Assembly: GCA_003254925.1 (NCBI GenBank) | Contig: QANZ01002004.1 | Span: 177,371 to 241,370, forward strand | Direction of reading: 5' to 3' | DNA: 64,000 nt | From: Chamaecrista fasciculata | Lineage: Eukaryota; Streptophyta; Magnoliopsida; Fabales; Fabaceae | Shown: one piece after another, positions 11,366-24,731 of the stretch | Position numbering within the stretch: the first letter of the stretch is position 1 | How the letters are laid out: every line of letters starts with the position of its first letter | Program-made: the position numbers and the translations under genes | The notes under the pieces: generated by a model | What the model was told of the DNA's origin: nothing | The model's database searches: none | The model's input: only the letters and a program-made list of their open reading frames with translations

Positions 11366-12200
11366 TTTTGCTAAATTAATGAAGTCAAGAACCTATATGT
11401 CTCAAGCCATTAGCAATATAATCAACAGTCATAGACATTAATGTAGCCCAACTCTCCCATCTTAACTAAATTATTTAAAATTTAATCCTCTGTTGGGCAA
11501 CTCTCCCATTTTAAATAATTTAGTTAAGAATATATCACAATAATATCAATGGATCAACCTATATAAATACATATAAAATTGTTCAATGATTTTTTTTTAA
11601 AAAAAAGAATAAAAAATATAAAATAAAATCATAAAATTTAAATTTTAAATTAGAAATTCATTTTTTTTTTGTAATGAACATGTATGAATGTAATATCATG
11701 GGGATGAATTTTTTTTTGTAATATTTGATGTGGGGGTGAACGTGGGTATGAAAATGGAGGTGGGAGATGATTTATTTTTTGGATTCAACATGAACGTGGG
11801 GTATATTTTTATTTTTGTTTATATATATTTTTATGTATTATTTTTAAAATAATTTATTTTAGACTATAATTTTATATGACCGGCTACGCCTCAAACATAT
11901 AATATAGTATAGATATAATACAACAGAAGTAAAGATCCTCTGTACAAGAATATACTCGTTCGTTCAAAACTTCCCTTATCAAACTGGGTCATTTGCCAGC
12001 TCAATGAAATGTGTATTTCCACCATTATTCTTTCAACAAAGAATTTATATTTTATCCCTTACCTCTCCCTACTTAATTCCACGTTCCTATTAATATTTTA
12101 ATGATACAAAGAAACATATACTATACAACCCACAGTTACAAATGAGATACATAATTCTAGCAACTGAGTGGTAAAGGACAGTAAAACATTTACCAACTTC
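11366..12200. other. spacer downstream of TRS85 gene
   Basis: AT-rich sequence with homopolymer runs. It includes the right-hand target copy of the foldback element (11366-11375) and the likely 3' untranslated region of TRS85 at the right. A repeated 'caactctccca' occurs at 11450 and 11499 with inverted 'aaattatttaaaat' words between. No gene seen. Confidence 0.5.
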
Positions 12201-15200
12201 TCAAGTGGATTGGAGCACAGTAAGATAGTATGTGTACCCAAGGCACTTTCCTGAAGGCTGCCTCGTTTCATCGTGGTCTCCCTGACTTTCAGGTAGAAGA
12301 TTCCAATGCAAAACATAATTTGACAGATCATATATCCCAGGAGAAAATACACAGATTTGAAGAGGAATTTCGGCAGAGGACATAGGCTTAAGGTGGACAT
12401 TGGTAGAGCTTGATCCAGACCAAATGTGTGGGGAGACGCTTCCTAATGATGGAGACTTTCCCGATTGAGAGCCAGTAACATTTGACGTGACTTTAACTTC
12501 ATTCACTAGTGTGACATCATGCCACCCGGTTTGACTATCTGGAATTACTGATTGACCCACGTTTAAAGGACTTGGATGTCCAGCAATACCAGCAGAATCT
12601 AAGGTGTTAATGCGCACAAAAGCAGTGGCACCAGAAGAATTGTAAAGACGCATCTTCATATTTATTTCACAGAAGGATGCAGAGAAATTATGGTGTAAGG
12701 TTCGAGGGCCATCCACTAACCATGAAATAGGGCCTGTGCTTGCAGTACTATCAAGAGAAAGAGCAAGAGATTACCATAGATTCCAGAAAAACAAGTAAAC
12801 AAAGATTACATGAATAGCTAAAATCTATCAGAAAGTCAATCACATGCATTATGTTTGAAATAGGACTTGCCTGCAGTGGCATGCATGATGAGACATAACA
12901 TGACGAGGGTCAGAAAAGTCAGCATTATTGTTACTCTGCAGAGGCCGAGAGATCAATACAAAATCAACAGTGTTCAGGTCTCCCTGAGCCTACAAAAAGA
13001 TGAAGCTCATATTAATGACAGGTGTACGAAAATCATCAAATGATAAAGTGTAATGACTAGGAATTAATCAGTCCTACATGATTCACACTGATCCTAAAAC
13101 TTTGACATTAGCCGGTTTCAATCCTAAAAATTTCATTTTTATCCACTTTGACCTTAAACTTGTTGCTGTTGGGTCAATATATATATATATATATATATAC
13201 ACGTGCACTAGTAGTTTTAGCATGCACAGTCTTAATTTTTTTTTTTTTAATATTCTTTATTACCAATTTATAAAAATATGGTTTGGAATTAAAGACATTC
13301 ATTCATCAATGACCAAAACACATTGATTTATTATCATCAAGTAATTAGTTACTGGGTAAAGAATGACAATCTGCTATGAAGTTTAAAAGATCAGTATAAA
13401 AAAATATTACCAATTTATTATACCATGTTTGTGTGAAATTTATTATAATTAGAAACTTCTATTTTGGATAAAGATTTTGGGTAAATGGGCATGGGAATAA
13501 GGGAAAAGGGACTCATTTCAAAATTTCTCAAGGTAAATGGGTATAAGCCTCGGGATTTGAGGACTAAACAAGGATGAGGCTGAGGCTAGCTAGCTCTTCA
13601 GTTTGTCAAATGTCTAGTTCGGCCCATGGGTCTCATATGTTTGTATTGATCCAGGCTTGGGTTGTATTGTGCCATATCCACGCCCATCCCTAATTGCAGA
13701 TCAAATTTTCTACTGCTTTCTTACTCATCAAGTATAAAATTATGACATGGTTGTTAATAAAAGAGTAATAGTAAAGGCAATGAAGATATTAAAATTAGGC
13801 AACATTACAAAATTCTATTACTGAGAAAATATATCAGAGTTAGACATAATACAAAAGATGAAAGTCTACCTCATGTGATAGTTCCTGCTGCTGTCTTTCA
13901 TAATGGTGGAAATTGACCAGAGGCTCACTACTCGTACTATAAACTAAATCTTCACTACCTTGAGAAACCAATTTTATGTCACTTCTAACAGGCATGGACA
14001 AGGAAGATTCAGTGTCTTCAGAAGTCAATTGCCTCCTGCAATTCTGATGGAAAACACTAATCTAATTCAACTAATTGAAAGAATCACTCATAAAGACACA
14101 CATATGATCATAATATGTTTAAAGGGTTTACTTTTGTCTAATATATAAAAAGATAACACTAGTTTTTGAAAATGCTGAAAATGTCTTTTTTTTTTTTGAC
14201 AAGATGTCTTTTTGACATTTCTTGTTTTTAACATATTTCAGGAAATATTTCCAAAAACATTGTGCCAAACACATTTTCAATTATATTTTTTATTTTCAGT
14301 AAAATGAAAATAAGAAACAGTAAAACCATGCACCCCCTTATATTGCCAGCTTCCCATGGATTAAAGCATACATACATAGCCAAAAGACTACACAATGGTT
14401 TTCAGACCAAATAAAAAATGAAGACAAGGGAAAGCACACCAGTTCAGATGACCAAGCATTGCAATATCTAAAATATGAAATATTAAGATGTACCAGAACT
14501 TCACACGTTATAGCTCATTCTTATTTCTTTTATTGTTTACTTTCTCTTACATTTTTCAGATGTCATATTTTCATGTCTTTCAGGCGGAAAAATAGAAATA
14601 TTTTAATAAAACAAACCAAAAGAACAAATAGTAATAAGAATAAAAAATTCATAACTAAACATATAACTACAACAAATCATATCATCACAAGAAGCTTCCA
14701 TTTATCTATGTTCATTACAACCCGGCAAGACAGAAAAGCACAAAACTATCTTGTACTTGTATCAACACAAGCAATAAAGAGATTTTTCATGACATATTGG
14801 TCTCCAATAAAACTATGAACAATACAAGTCAAAATTACTTTTTTTTTTTCAAAAAAAAAAATCAATGTCCACATTTTATTACAAGTAACCACTTGACTTG
14901 ATCGCAGAGTCCAGCATTTTGTTTTAAATTGTCAGCCTCAAATTGGAATATCCCAGCAATATATTAGGGGAAAGAGAGAAAAAAATAATAAAAAAAAAAT
15001 TACTACTTTCACAATAATATAAATCATTATAATTGAATATCTGATAATCAGACTAGCCAAACAATTGTTTTACAGTTCACTTGCGCCCCTTAAACCATGC
15101 CCCACTGCATGCCATCACAGATAGCATGTTTCAGAGAGAGATCACAAAATCAAAGACTCAAATAGTAATACAAACCTTTAGCGTTAAGAAACATGATATT

Positions 15201-18200
15201 GCTTGACCAGCCATCAATGACTGTGAAGGAAAAACAGTATCAGGAGGCTGAAGTAATGAAATTTCCCAGTCACTCCCAACAGATGACAACTGATTAACTT
15301 GGAAATTTTCTGAGGTTGTCCTGTTAACAACATCCATTCGAACGAGGAACTCTTGCAATCTCAATGGAGAAGGACTGATTTCAAAAGACACATCCAATGA
15401 TGGCAATACCTATAGAAACCAAATATCAAAACGAAGATGTAATTGGCTATGGTAAATGGATCTCAGATACAAAAACAGACATAGTTTAAAAGAAGAACAG
15501 CGCAACTGCGCAAGTCAAGCCAATTTTTTTTCTTCCATATATATATATATATATATATTATATTAACCTGCAGATTGTATTGCAAACGAAGAGTCCGGTA
15601 TCTGATGACACTTGATATATCTCCCATCTCATAATATATGCTGATGTAAAGAGAAATATCACCAGGAACAGCAGCCCTAAACCAAAGAGGCCATGAGAAG
15701 GGTGTTTCACCTTGAATTGAAGTGCCCTGAAACAGAGTGAGCTTCTTGAGACCATGAAGTGAATACAGATCAAAGTGATACTACAACTCAATGGAAATTA
15801 TTCAATACTGACCTCTGGAAACAGAAAAACTGTATCGGACATGTTAAAGGCATTAGCATTTGCACTAGTCAATATTGAATCTGTTTTCTTCATTAAGCAA
15901 GCAGGAAAATCAGACTTCATATTTTCCAGACTCCCAATATTCAGAAATCTAGGATGACTTATCTTCATCTTCAGATTCTGCAAAAGTCCAAAATGAGTAA
16001 GCATGGGCACAATATGAGCATGAAAGAGCAGGAGAAAAGCCAATTCAGGCCTGACCCAGGGAAGCTAGGCTACATCAGTCTTCCAGTTACATCATATGCC
16101 TGATAGGTGCCAATATAACTAACAAAACCCCAAAGCTACACCAGGCCAATAAGTAATAATTCCTAACATTCAAAGATTAAGAACCATATCCACATGGTTT
16201 GATTTGAAAAGAAAAGACAGGAAATATAATTATTAAATGAAAAATAATATCTACTTAGGGTAATTAATATCCAAAAACAGTACCTTGACAGGAAACTCTG
16301 ATGGGTTCCTAAGCTCCAAAACAAGGTGCCGTAAATCTCCAGCATATGCTTTTTCAGGGAAGGGGTGAATGGAACCTTGAAGCTTGGGCGTGCTCTATGA
16401 TTTTAAGAGTACAACAAAGTTGGTTTAATCTAAAGTTTGAGAGTACAGATCCACATAAAACTGAGAGCAAAAGAATGAAAAAATTCAGTATAGTGACAAA
16501 CACCTTTATCACTAAAAACTTGAAGTTTTCATTAGGTAATTTCTTCCCCTTCCTTCTTTCTTTTCCAGTATTCTTCTTTAAATGGCAAAACTCAAAGTTG
16601 TGAAAGCCAACTATAGAACCTGAGAATTTCCACTTAACACCTAGAATTTCCAATATGCCTTCTTCTCTTGGAGTAACTGATAGTTGCACCTGCAAAACAC
16701 GGAATTGATAAAGTCAATTTTGCAAGGTTGGCAACATGTACAGAATGGAATGTTTATATACAAAGTAACTCATCAGTTTTCAGGTAAGAGGATTAATCAA
16801 GAACTGATTAGCACAAGTGGGGAGATTAAGACATTGTCTCACTAAATCAAACTAAAAGTTCTCTCCATCTATTTGGTTTGAATTTCCAACAAAGACATCC
16901 CTTCAACAAGAGTATTTCCAAAAACAGGCTTAAAACAGGAAATGTCAAAAAGACATTTCCAGTATTTTCAAAAACACACTTGTGATATTTTGCAACTTTA
17001 CACAAAAGCAAACTATTCAATCATGTTAATATCATCATTTAGTAATAGTCAAACTTAAAAGGGCATAAAAATTATAGTTACTCAAGTTAACATAATTTAA
17101 ATATGAATAAAAACGAATTTTTGACTTTATAAAACAAACTTGTTTCTTAAATATTGAAAATTTAGAAATAAAAATAGAATTTTAGAAATAGAAACAGAAA
17201 ATGAAAACAAACAATTTTCTTAAACCAGATACACCCGAAACTTCCTGGTTTTTCAAAATGGAACTCAGTTCACAGCATTTTCATCAAAGCATCATCATTT
17301 CAGTTAAAATACAGCTGATTTTCCAACCACGATAGATCCAAAGATGTGGAGCTAATGTGAGAATGAAATTCTAGGATGCTATAAACTCACCATGGTTGTT
17401 TCACCACCTCCTAATAAAAAGTCAACCTCAGACACCAAAAATAAATTGTTGTCGGAGCCCATATCCCTGCAGTGACAAAGAAAACAGATAACTTCATCTT
17501 TTACATACAAAACAAAGCCAAGGTGAAACCAAGAGTTTAACATGCATACCTGCAGGCTGTTGACTCTTCACATTTACCATCATTATCATTCTTTGTAGTT
17601 GAGTTATTTTCAACTGTGTAAACAATGATATAATAATAAAAATCAGAAGAAAAAGGCTACTGATATGAAATCTTGTTGGAGGAATTTTAAAACGATGGAG
17701 AACATTGTAACAATAGATGGTAAATGACAATGTTGATGGAAACTCATAGCTTACCAGATGTAACTTCACTAGTACTAGGAGAATGCTTGCATATAAGGGT
17801 AACCCCAGATACAGGAATTGAGATTTGCAGAGGATTTTTGAATTCAATATTCACCTTCACAGCTTCTGAAAAGGTTTGGAGAAACAATGCATTAAAATTC
17901 ATAATAGTCAACAAAGTGAGAAAACAAAATAAGAGACTGAAAATTGCTCAGCTACACTTCCAAGTTTTTTTCTTTTGGAATATTAAAAGGTTATCTGAAT
18001 TCAATATTTTTTACGAAAACATCTAAATATGATTGTCTATAGATTTTCAGACATTACATATTTGTTATTAATGATCAACTTCAGCCCCCAAGGTTTGGCT
18101 AAATGTCCTTAATACTCTTAATTAATTATCCAATGTAGCAACTTCAAATGAAATTATATCATCTCCATACCTCCTGCAACACAAACATTTGATTCTTTGT

Positions 18201-21200
18201 ATTTTTTTGAGATAAGCTTTGATTGCAAATCCAACCAATTCGTCTTGGCAGCAGAGAATGAAGGTATCATTTCCTCCTCCAAGGAGCGCCACAAACTTTC
18301 TCTAGTGTTAGCCTGAAAAGTTAATTATCAGCAACACTTAAAGCTGAAACTAGACCTACAAGTGCCTAAACAATTTGGGGTGCAGACACATATGAAGGTA
18401 ACTCTCATGATACAAAGATTATAGCAAACACTACATGGAGAGAAACAAACAGACAGTATTTGTGTTTCCTTATAACACATCAAGAGAAGCATAGTTTCAA
18501 TTGTTAGTTGGTATTAGGTCTAAAAGTCATTAACAGAAACCTAACACTATTTCCTCTGAATTAGTTAGTTGATTCTGTGAATCACAAAAAGAAACTCCTA
18601 GAAAGGTATGAATTAGGAGTTGGATAAACTTGATTGAATAAGCTGTGGGTGGTCAGTTATACGTGATTACATGGCTATTTATGGGCAGTGTTGTCAAAGG
18701 CACTCGGCTCAGCGCCATAGGGACGGACTGATGTGAGGCACTATTTATACCCACCGCAGTTCAGCCAGGCACCATTAAGGTGAGTGCCTTTGGCATCTTT
18801 TTCCCTGGCAAGGCAAGTGCCTTTAGTGAAATCTGCATAGAAAAGTGAAAAAATGCAAACAAGTAGTAAACTTGATGCCTTAAAATAGGAAGCCCAACCC
18901 AATAATTAATTGATTAATATATATGATTTTGGTTATTAGTTATTTAGGTTGTCATTATTGAGGGTTTTGAGATATGACTCAAAAATGGTTTAATACTTTC
19001 GATGATTACAGTGACTTATGAGTTGATGATTATTATTTTAGAACTTAGAATAGTTAATTTATGTGTCAAATGTCGTTAAAAACTTACATCACTTTATTTT
19101 TGTTCATACAGCATATTTCTAGCATTTATTTTTTCTATTACAGTGCCTTATTTCACTCGGGCGTGTGCCATTCTATTGCCTCTTGCTTAAGGCAGCTTTG
19201 GAGCCTGGTGCCTTAAGGCTGGCTTTTGCCTCTAAGGCTTTCAATCTACTGGGCAAGTGGTCAGGTTTGGCTGGCTGGTCTATTTATAATTTCTTACGCA
19301 TTGCAGCCTCTAACATTGTTGAATGCAGGTTTTGATTGGTTATGAATCATTTGATATGAAGAGAATTTTCCATGGCTATTCAAGGGTAAGCCGATCACCA
19401 AATATCTAATATGCATTTTGCAGGTTAAATTGATCTTCATAAACTGAGTAGTGACGGGCCTTTCCAGGAAGGGGCAAAAAGATGACAGAAAAATGCATAC
19501 TCCACATTAGATCATGCAAGATAACATGCCAACACAGTGGTACTATATAATATATATACAACATTATAATTACCAAAAAAGAAATATATATACAACATTA
19601 TTCATAATAACCTTATCCAATCTTCTAGCAAAATATCAGTCTGCCAAACAGTATTCACGAACACAACAAAGGCTAATTAAATAGGTAAGAGTAAGGGATA
19701 ACATTTTGATAGTTAGGACACAACAACTTCAGACCCAGAAATAAAAAGGGATTCAACTTACAGCAGAAAGTGATCCAAAAGTTCGGTGGTCTTCAAAGAT
19801 GACCTTGAGTGAAGAAATATTGATAACAGGCAACTGAAGCTTTGATACCTCAAATGTCCGTCCTGTTTTCTATCATATAAAAGAAAAATTAAGTTTTAAA
19901 TTAATCAGTTCTTGTCCAACTCGGCATCTAATCTGACATTCCAGAATCAACACAATCCACAAAACGTGAGTAAAATGATGACACTAACACACAAACCATA
20001 GTATTATGCAATTCAAATTATCAATAGGAGGAGCCTGTTAAAATAAATCTGATTTTAAATTGTAATCCTCCAAATAAGCAAAAATTAAGAGAACAAACAA
20101 GCAAAATATACATCACTCTACAGGATAAGGAAACGAAATAGAGCCACTATCACCTGAACTATTTGAAGAAAGTCTCCCAGAAATAGCTCCTGCGTTGTCT
20201 TGGATTGGTGACCACAAGCCAAAATTTCCAGCATATGTTTAACAGCCACATCATACATATCAAGAGAAGCATACCACCTAGAAACAATCATCTTCATTAA
20301 AAAGGGCAAAAATTTTGCAGAAAGTAGGCTCCATGGTTTCTGATGAAATCCCACAAACTATTGCTAAATGACGTCTAACTTACTGTCCTATATGAAAATG
20401 TACATGATCTTTTATATAACTCCATGTAGTTCCCTTAAAAACAGAAAGAACACTTCTGTATGTTCGAATAGCATGTTTGATCTGTTCAAGACGAGGTAGG
20501 AAAGTTAGAAAGAATAACCCACACATCATAGAGATTAATATTACTGGATACCATTGTCATATAAATACCTGGTCACACTTGTTATATCGATCACCAGAAA
20601 GAACAAGATGAAATCCAAATTTACGTAACATAGAAGGTTTGGACAACAAGTAGCAGTAGGATGCTTGTTCAAGCATCACAGCAGAATGTAGGATATCCTA
20701 ACAAAAGAAAATTGTCAACCATAGAAGAGATAGTTCCCAACTCACTGTCATTATTAAAATTAAAATAAATGCACTACCTCACCACAAATACGAAAATAAA
20801 CAGGTGCTGCCTCCTTATATTGATCTCGTGCTTTCAACATTTCTATCCACCATAGACCACATCGAGTGGCATTTTGTTGACCGGATGATCCAAGTTTCTG
20901 GACATAATAAACTTATAAAGCAACAATACAAAGCCAAAGGAAAAAGGCAATAACAGAGAAACATCCAAAAAAACTCATTATCTCATTAACGTTCATAATC
21001 CAAAGTAAACTATACATACTAAGTAAGTGGTAAAAGCATTTTCCATGCAATACTCAGCTTCCTTTCTGGATTGATCTGACATAAAGTAAGTAAGTCCCAT
21101 CATTTCCTGAAACAGCAAGGTATAAAACCAAAAGTGATGAATATAAATGTCATTCTAAAATCAAGTAGCACATAATAATAGCATGGATCTTGAAAGAATG

Positions 21201-24200
21201 AAAAACAAAAGAACAGCAAACTGGCAATTAACTGCAAACATTTAAGAAAGCAACACAAGCACAAGAAATTCCATTTATCTTGCTCTTAGAAAATAAATCA
21301 GTAAGTAAATTTATTGTAACACCCTTCCACCATTTCCTAACCCAATAAATAATAATAACAATCTAATTCAAACCAGCGTAGCAAACCATACACAGTCACA
21401 AGACCTCCACTTGGAAATTTAAATTAATAGAGCATGAAACTACCTGTACAGCAGCATAGCGTTTCCAAGCTTTATCAAGCTTGTAATCTGTGGAAATTAG
21501 GCGGTAATTTGACAAGGCAAGTTCGTAATCTCTTAACATGAAAGCATAATCACCCAAAACTCGAATTTGGGATTCAATGGAGCTAAAGGTATACCTTTAA
21601 CAATGAAAACAAAACTATATTAAAAAACAAGTGGGAAATGAGAAGCATCAAAATCTTAATAAGAGAAGTGTGTAGCATACGTAGGACCATGGATAGAATC
21701 ATCTTCTTTCCCTTTTCTCCACCATAAATTTTTTATTTGATTCCTAAAGCCTTTCCGCGTTGCAGAAACCTAAACAGCAATGAGAACAGCAAAAAAAATA
21801 AAAGGCATAATTAAACCACAAGATCTATCCACACAAAAAAAAATGACAGGCAGAATACTGAATGTAAAATACTTGTTGATTGAGCACACGAATCTTTTGC
21901 TCCATGTTTGGAATAATGTGCTTAGATGACAAATCTTGCATGAGCTCTTTGATCTGCAGGCCGTGCAAATGGGATAATAAAATTGGCATGTAATAAATCT
22001 AACAATTGTCAGCAATGGCAGAAGGCATGTACCTTATTGACATCATCGATGTCAAGAAAACAACCAAGATCTTGACTAGGAGAGACATTAGAGTTCTGTC
22101 ACAAATTACATGAAACAATATTTCTATGAGCAAAAATACCAGACAAAACAGTAAACCAAAATTTATACGCGCCAACATCGAAACCAGAAACCTAAGTAAC
22201 GAGAGAAGGAATATAGAAAAGGAGGAAAAGGTAACATTTAATTTAAATAACAAAACAAGTCCCCCACAGGGAAAGATGCCATACATGTAAAGCCCAAGGG
22301 TTCTCTTCATGTTTGATTGGAGCATCTGCTGAAGAATTAATGCAGAGCAATGCACAGTCACTAGTGCCAAATGTACTCCTCATATCACTCAGTATTTTAG
22401 TTGCTCTGTAGAAGGAAAAGAAAATTAGAGAATCCTGATGCTTCACTAGTGCCAAATGTACTCCTCATATCACTCAGCATTTCCACAGAAATATCATGGT
22501 GTATGGAAAGTAAAAATATAAATTAGCAATAAGTAAGAAGGAAAGCTTTTCACGTTTGTATTTCTAATCTACTTTACTTTCATGTAAGAAAGGGAAACAA
22601 ACAAAATATAACATGTAAGATAAAAGCTCATCAAAAGAATTTCTATATCTGCTACAGAGACTCCGTTAAAAGATGTTTTGGTATTACTGCATAGGAAAAA
22701 CATACTTTGAACTAAATTCCCTAAAAATATTCTGGATGAACTAAATTTCAAAAATTCAGCTTGTAAAGATTTACTTATTGTTTGTTTTTTTTACTTCTGA
22801 TATAGTAAATTACTTGTGTGGTAGTGTTATGCCATATTGTGCCTCCTTTGACATGAAAAATAAAATTACACTAGTTTGGCACCAACTTCGGACAAAAGAT
22901 ATAACTGTTAAGATATATATCCAGCAAAATTAGCAGAAAGAAAAAGAGGATGAATCAATGGCCAAGAAAAAAAAAAAGAGCTTCAAAAGCTCTTCTAAGT
23001 AAACACCCAAGAATGCTCCAATTCCTAAATAATTCATGTTTAAGCATGATAGGATTTCACTCTAAGCGATCCATGCTAAAATCAGAACCCAGACATCCCA
23101 TCCGAACTCACATGTCATAACAAAGAGTGATCACACCCACTAGATACTAATTTCAAACATTTTTCTTCTGAGATGGAGGAAGGTCTAAAAAGTAACTACA
23201 ACCACTAAACCACTACATGTCTCTAGGAATACCAAGCTAACAATAACAGTATAATACATATACCTGTCTGCAGGACCATCTTGATTATCATGAACTAATA
23301 AATAATGCTTCAATATCTTTGGATCCATCGCACCATCATTAAGAAGGGAAGGCAGTTTGTTGGTGTTAAACAGATCAACAAATCTATTAATTGGTTGTTC
23401 ATCCTTAGAAGAAACAGCCAAAAGACCTACAAGTTATTTAAAAGGCAATGAGCACAATCAACAAAAATGCTTAGAATAAGGAAATTTCCATGCATATCTA
23501 TTACGAGTATAAAAACTACAATATTTATCAAGACCATTATAGAAGAATATAAGAATTCTGATTAGTTCCAAAACCTTACATGCCACTGGATGATCAAAAG
23601 CTTCATGGTCTGAAAAGGAGACTACACGCACGAGTTCTTTATTAAAAAACTGAAGCCAGGATGGTGTATTTCCAGACTCAGAACCTATAAAAGTAATCAT
23701 TAGTCAACCCAATCTAAGAAAACTAAGAATCTTAAATACCTAAAGAAATAAATATTCTAAAATCTCAAAATATAAAACATGTACATCAATCAAATTTGAC
23801 ACGGTATAGCTAACTTTAAATTAGCAGCAGCATCACGAAACAGGACAAATTATGACTGAACACAAATTTTATACAGTGAATATCACTTACTCTCGAGTAT
23901 ATGATTAATTTCAGGTGCATCCATACTCAATTCAGAAAACTCTTTCTCCCCTGCCTCTGTGATAACTTGCTTCAATCGCTCTTTAGCTACCTAGTTAAAA
24001 GTGTGGATGCATAAATAGAACCAGATAATAAATTCCGAATGTAAAATATATTTATACACTATATTTAATTGTGTAGCACCCATTTTCTTTTTTGGTTGGA
24101 AAAAAAATGACACCTACAGAGTGAAATAAAACAGAATTCCCTACTTTTTTCAGTTTCCCACAACAAAATACTGCTCAAGGTTGACTTAAAACGAAAGAGC

Positions 24201-24731
24201 AATAAACAAGTTCAGATTGCAGATTTTTTTAGTTTTTGTTGGTTATGGTGTTCCATTGGGGTGAACTTGAATTTCAGCCAATTTATTGTCAAATTATATG
24301 CCCAATGTAAATCCAGAGGAGAATCCCGTCTAATTTTCAAACAAGCAATATCCGTGTCAAATATCAAGGAAATGACACAGTCGACAATTACCTCCAAATC
24401 TGGCTTCCTGACATCCGAAGCATAAAATAACCGCAACTTAAATTTTTGAAGCCTGTAGGGCTGGTCACTAGCTGTCCTTACTGGCACTACAACATGAAAG
24501 CCGAACATACTTGTCATAAGGCTTAAGATCAAGCAGGAAAACGCGGGCATTGCAAGAAGTTGAAGGGTTACCGTCTATATTATGAAAAGATGCGAATGGT
24601 GTGAGCATCTGAAGGAAGCTGAGGCCATTCTTGAGGCAGGCCTCTTCGACAAGTGGAGTAGAAAGGACCATCACAACCGGAGTGATCTCGTCGAGTAACA
24701 TTTGGCCAAGCGGCGTCTTCGCCGGATCCAT
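12201..24731 (-). CDS. TRS85: TRAPP complex subunit TRS85 / TRAPPC8 homologue, 28 exons, 1293 aa
   Basis: Minus-strand exons: 24731-24572, 24486-24392, 23990-23891, 23684-23580, 23426-23264, 22405-22285, 22095-22033, 21953-21873, 21769-21681, 21594-21444, 21106-21020, 20897-20778, 20697-20569, 20481-20384, 20277-20154, 19869-19762, 18312-18171, 17865-17755, 17613-17550, 17466-17391, 16689-16504, 16394-16284, 15977-15813, 15726-15568, 15409-15176, 14043-13870, 12989-12871, 12747-12201. The sum is 3882 nt, 1294 codons, with every phase consistent. The protein opens MDPAKTPLGQMLLDEITPVV and carries PVRTASDQPYRLQKFKLRLF, LPSLLNDGAMDPKILKHYLL and PKLQGSIHPFPEKAYAGDL, as in Arabidopsis TRS85. The N-terminal half is the TRAPPC8 helical-repeat region; the C-terminal half is beta-sandwich-like. 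TRS85/TRAPPC8 is the specific subunit of TRAPPIII, an activator of Ypt1/Rab1 GTPases in early secretion and autophagy. The intron after exon 27 has a GC donor (AG|gcaagt). Confidence 0.95.
18686..19251. repeat. degenerate DNA-transposon remnant in a TRS85 intron
   Basis: The left end reads cagtgttgtcaaaggc and the complement of the right end reads cagtagattgaaagcc; both arms carry words such as 'aaggcac', 'gtgcctt' and 'ccttaagg' in opposite orientation. No target duplication could be matched. It lies in the 1.4-kb intron between the exons at 19869-19762 and 18312-18171. Confidence 0.45.
22359..22482. repeat. partial tandem duplication of a TRS85 exon
   Basis: The 39 bp at 22359-22397, inside and just upstream of the sixth TRS85 exon, recur at 22444-22482 in the preceding intron with one visible difference, an offset of 85 bp. 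On the coding strand both copies spell the stretch for LSDMRSTFGTS. The upstream copy could act as a decoy or alternative half-exon; its own flanks give no obvious matching splice sites. Confidence 0.8.

Noticed and set aside
14459..14818. 119-codon plus-strand open frame in a TRS85 intron
   Set aside because: Lies wholly in an intron of a well-supported gene on the other strand, with Lys/Asn/Thr-rich AT-driven composition.
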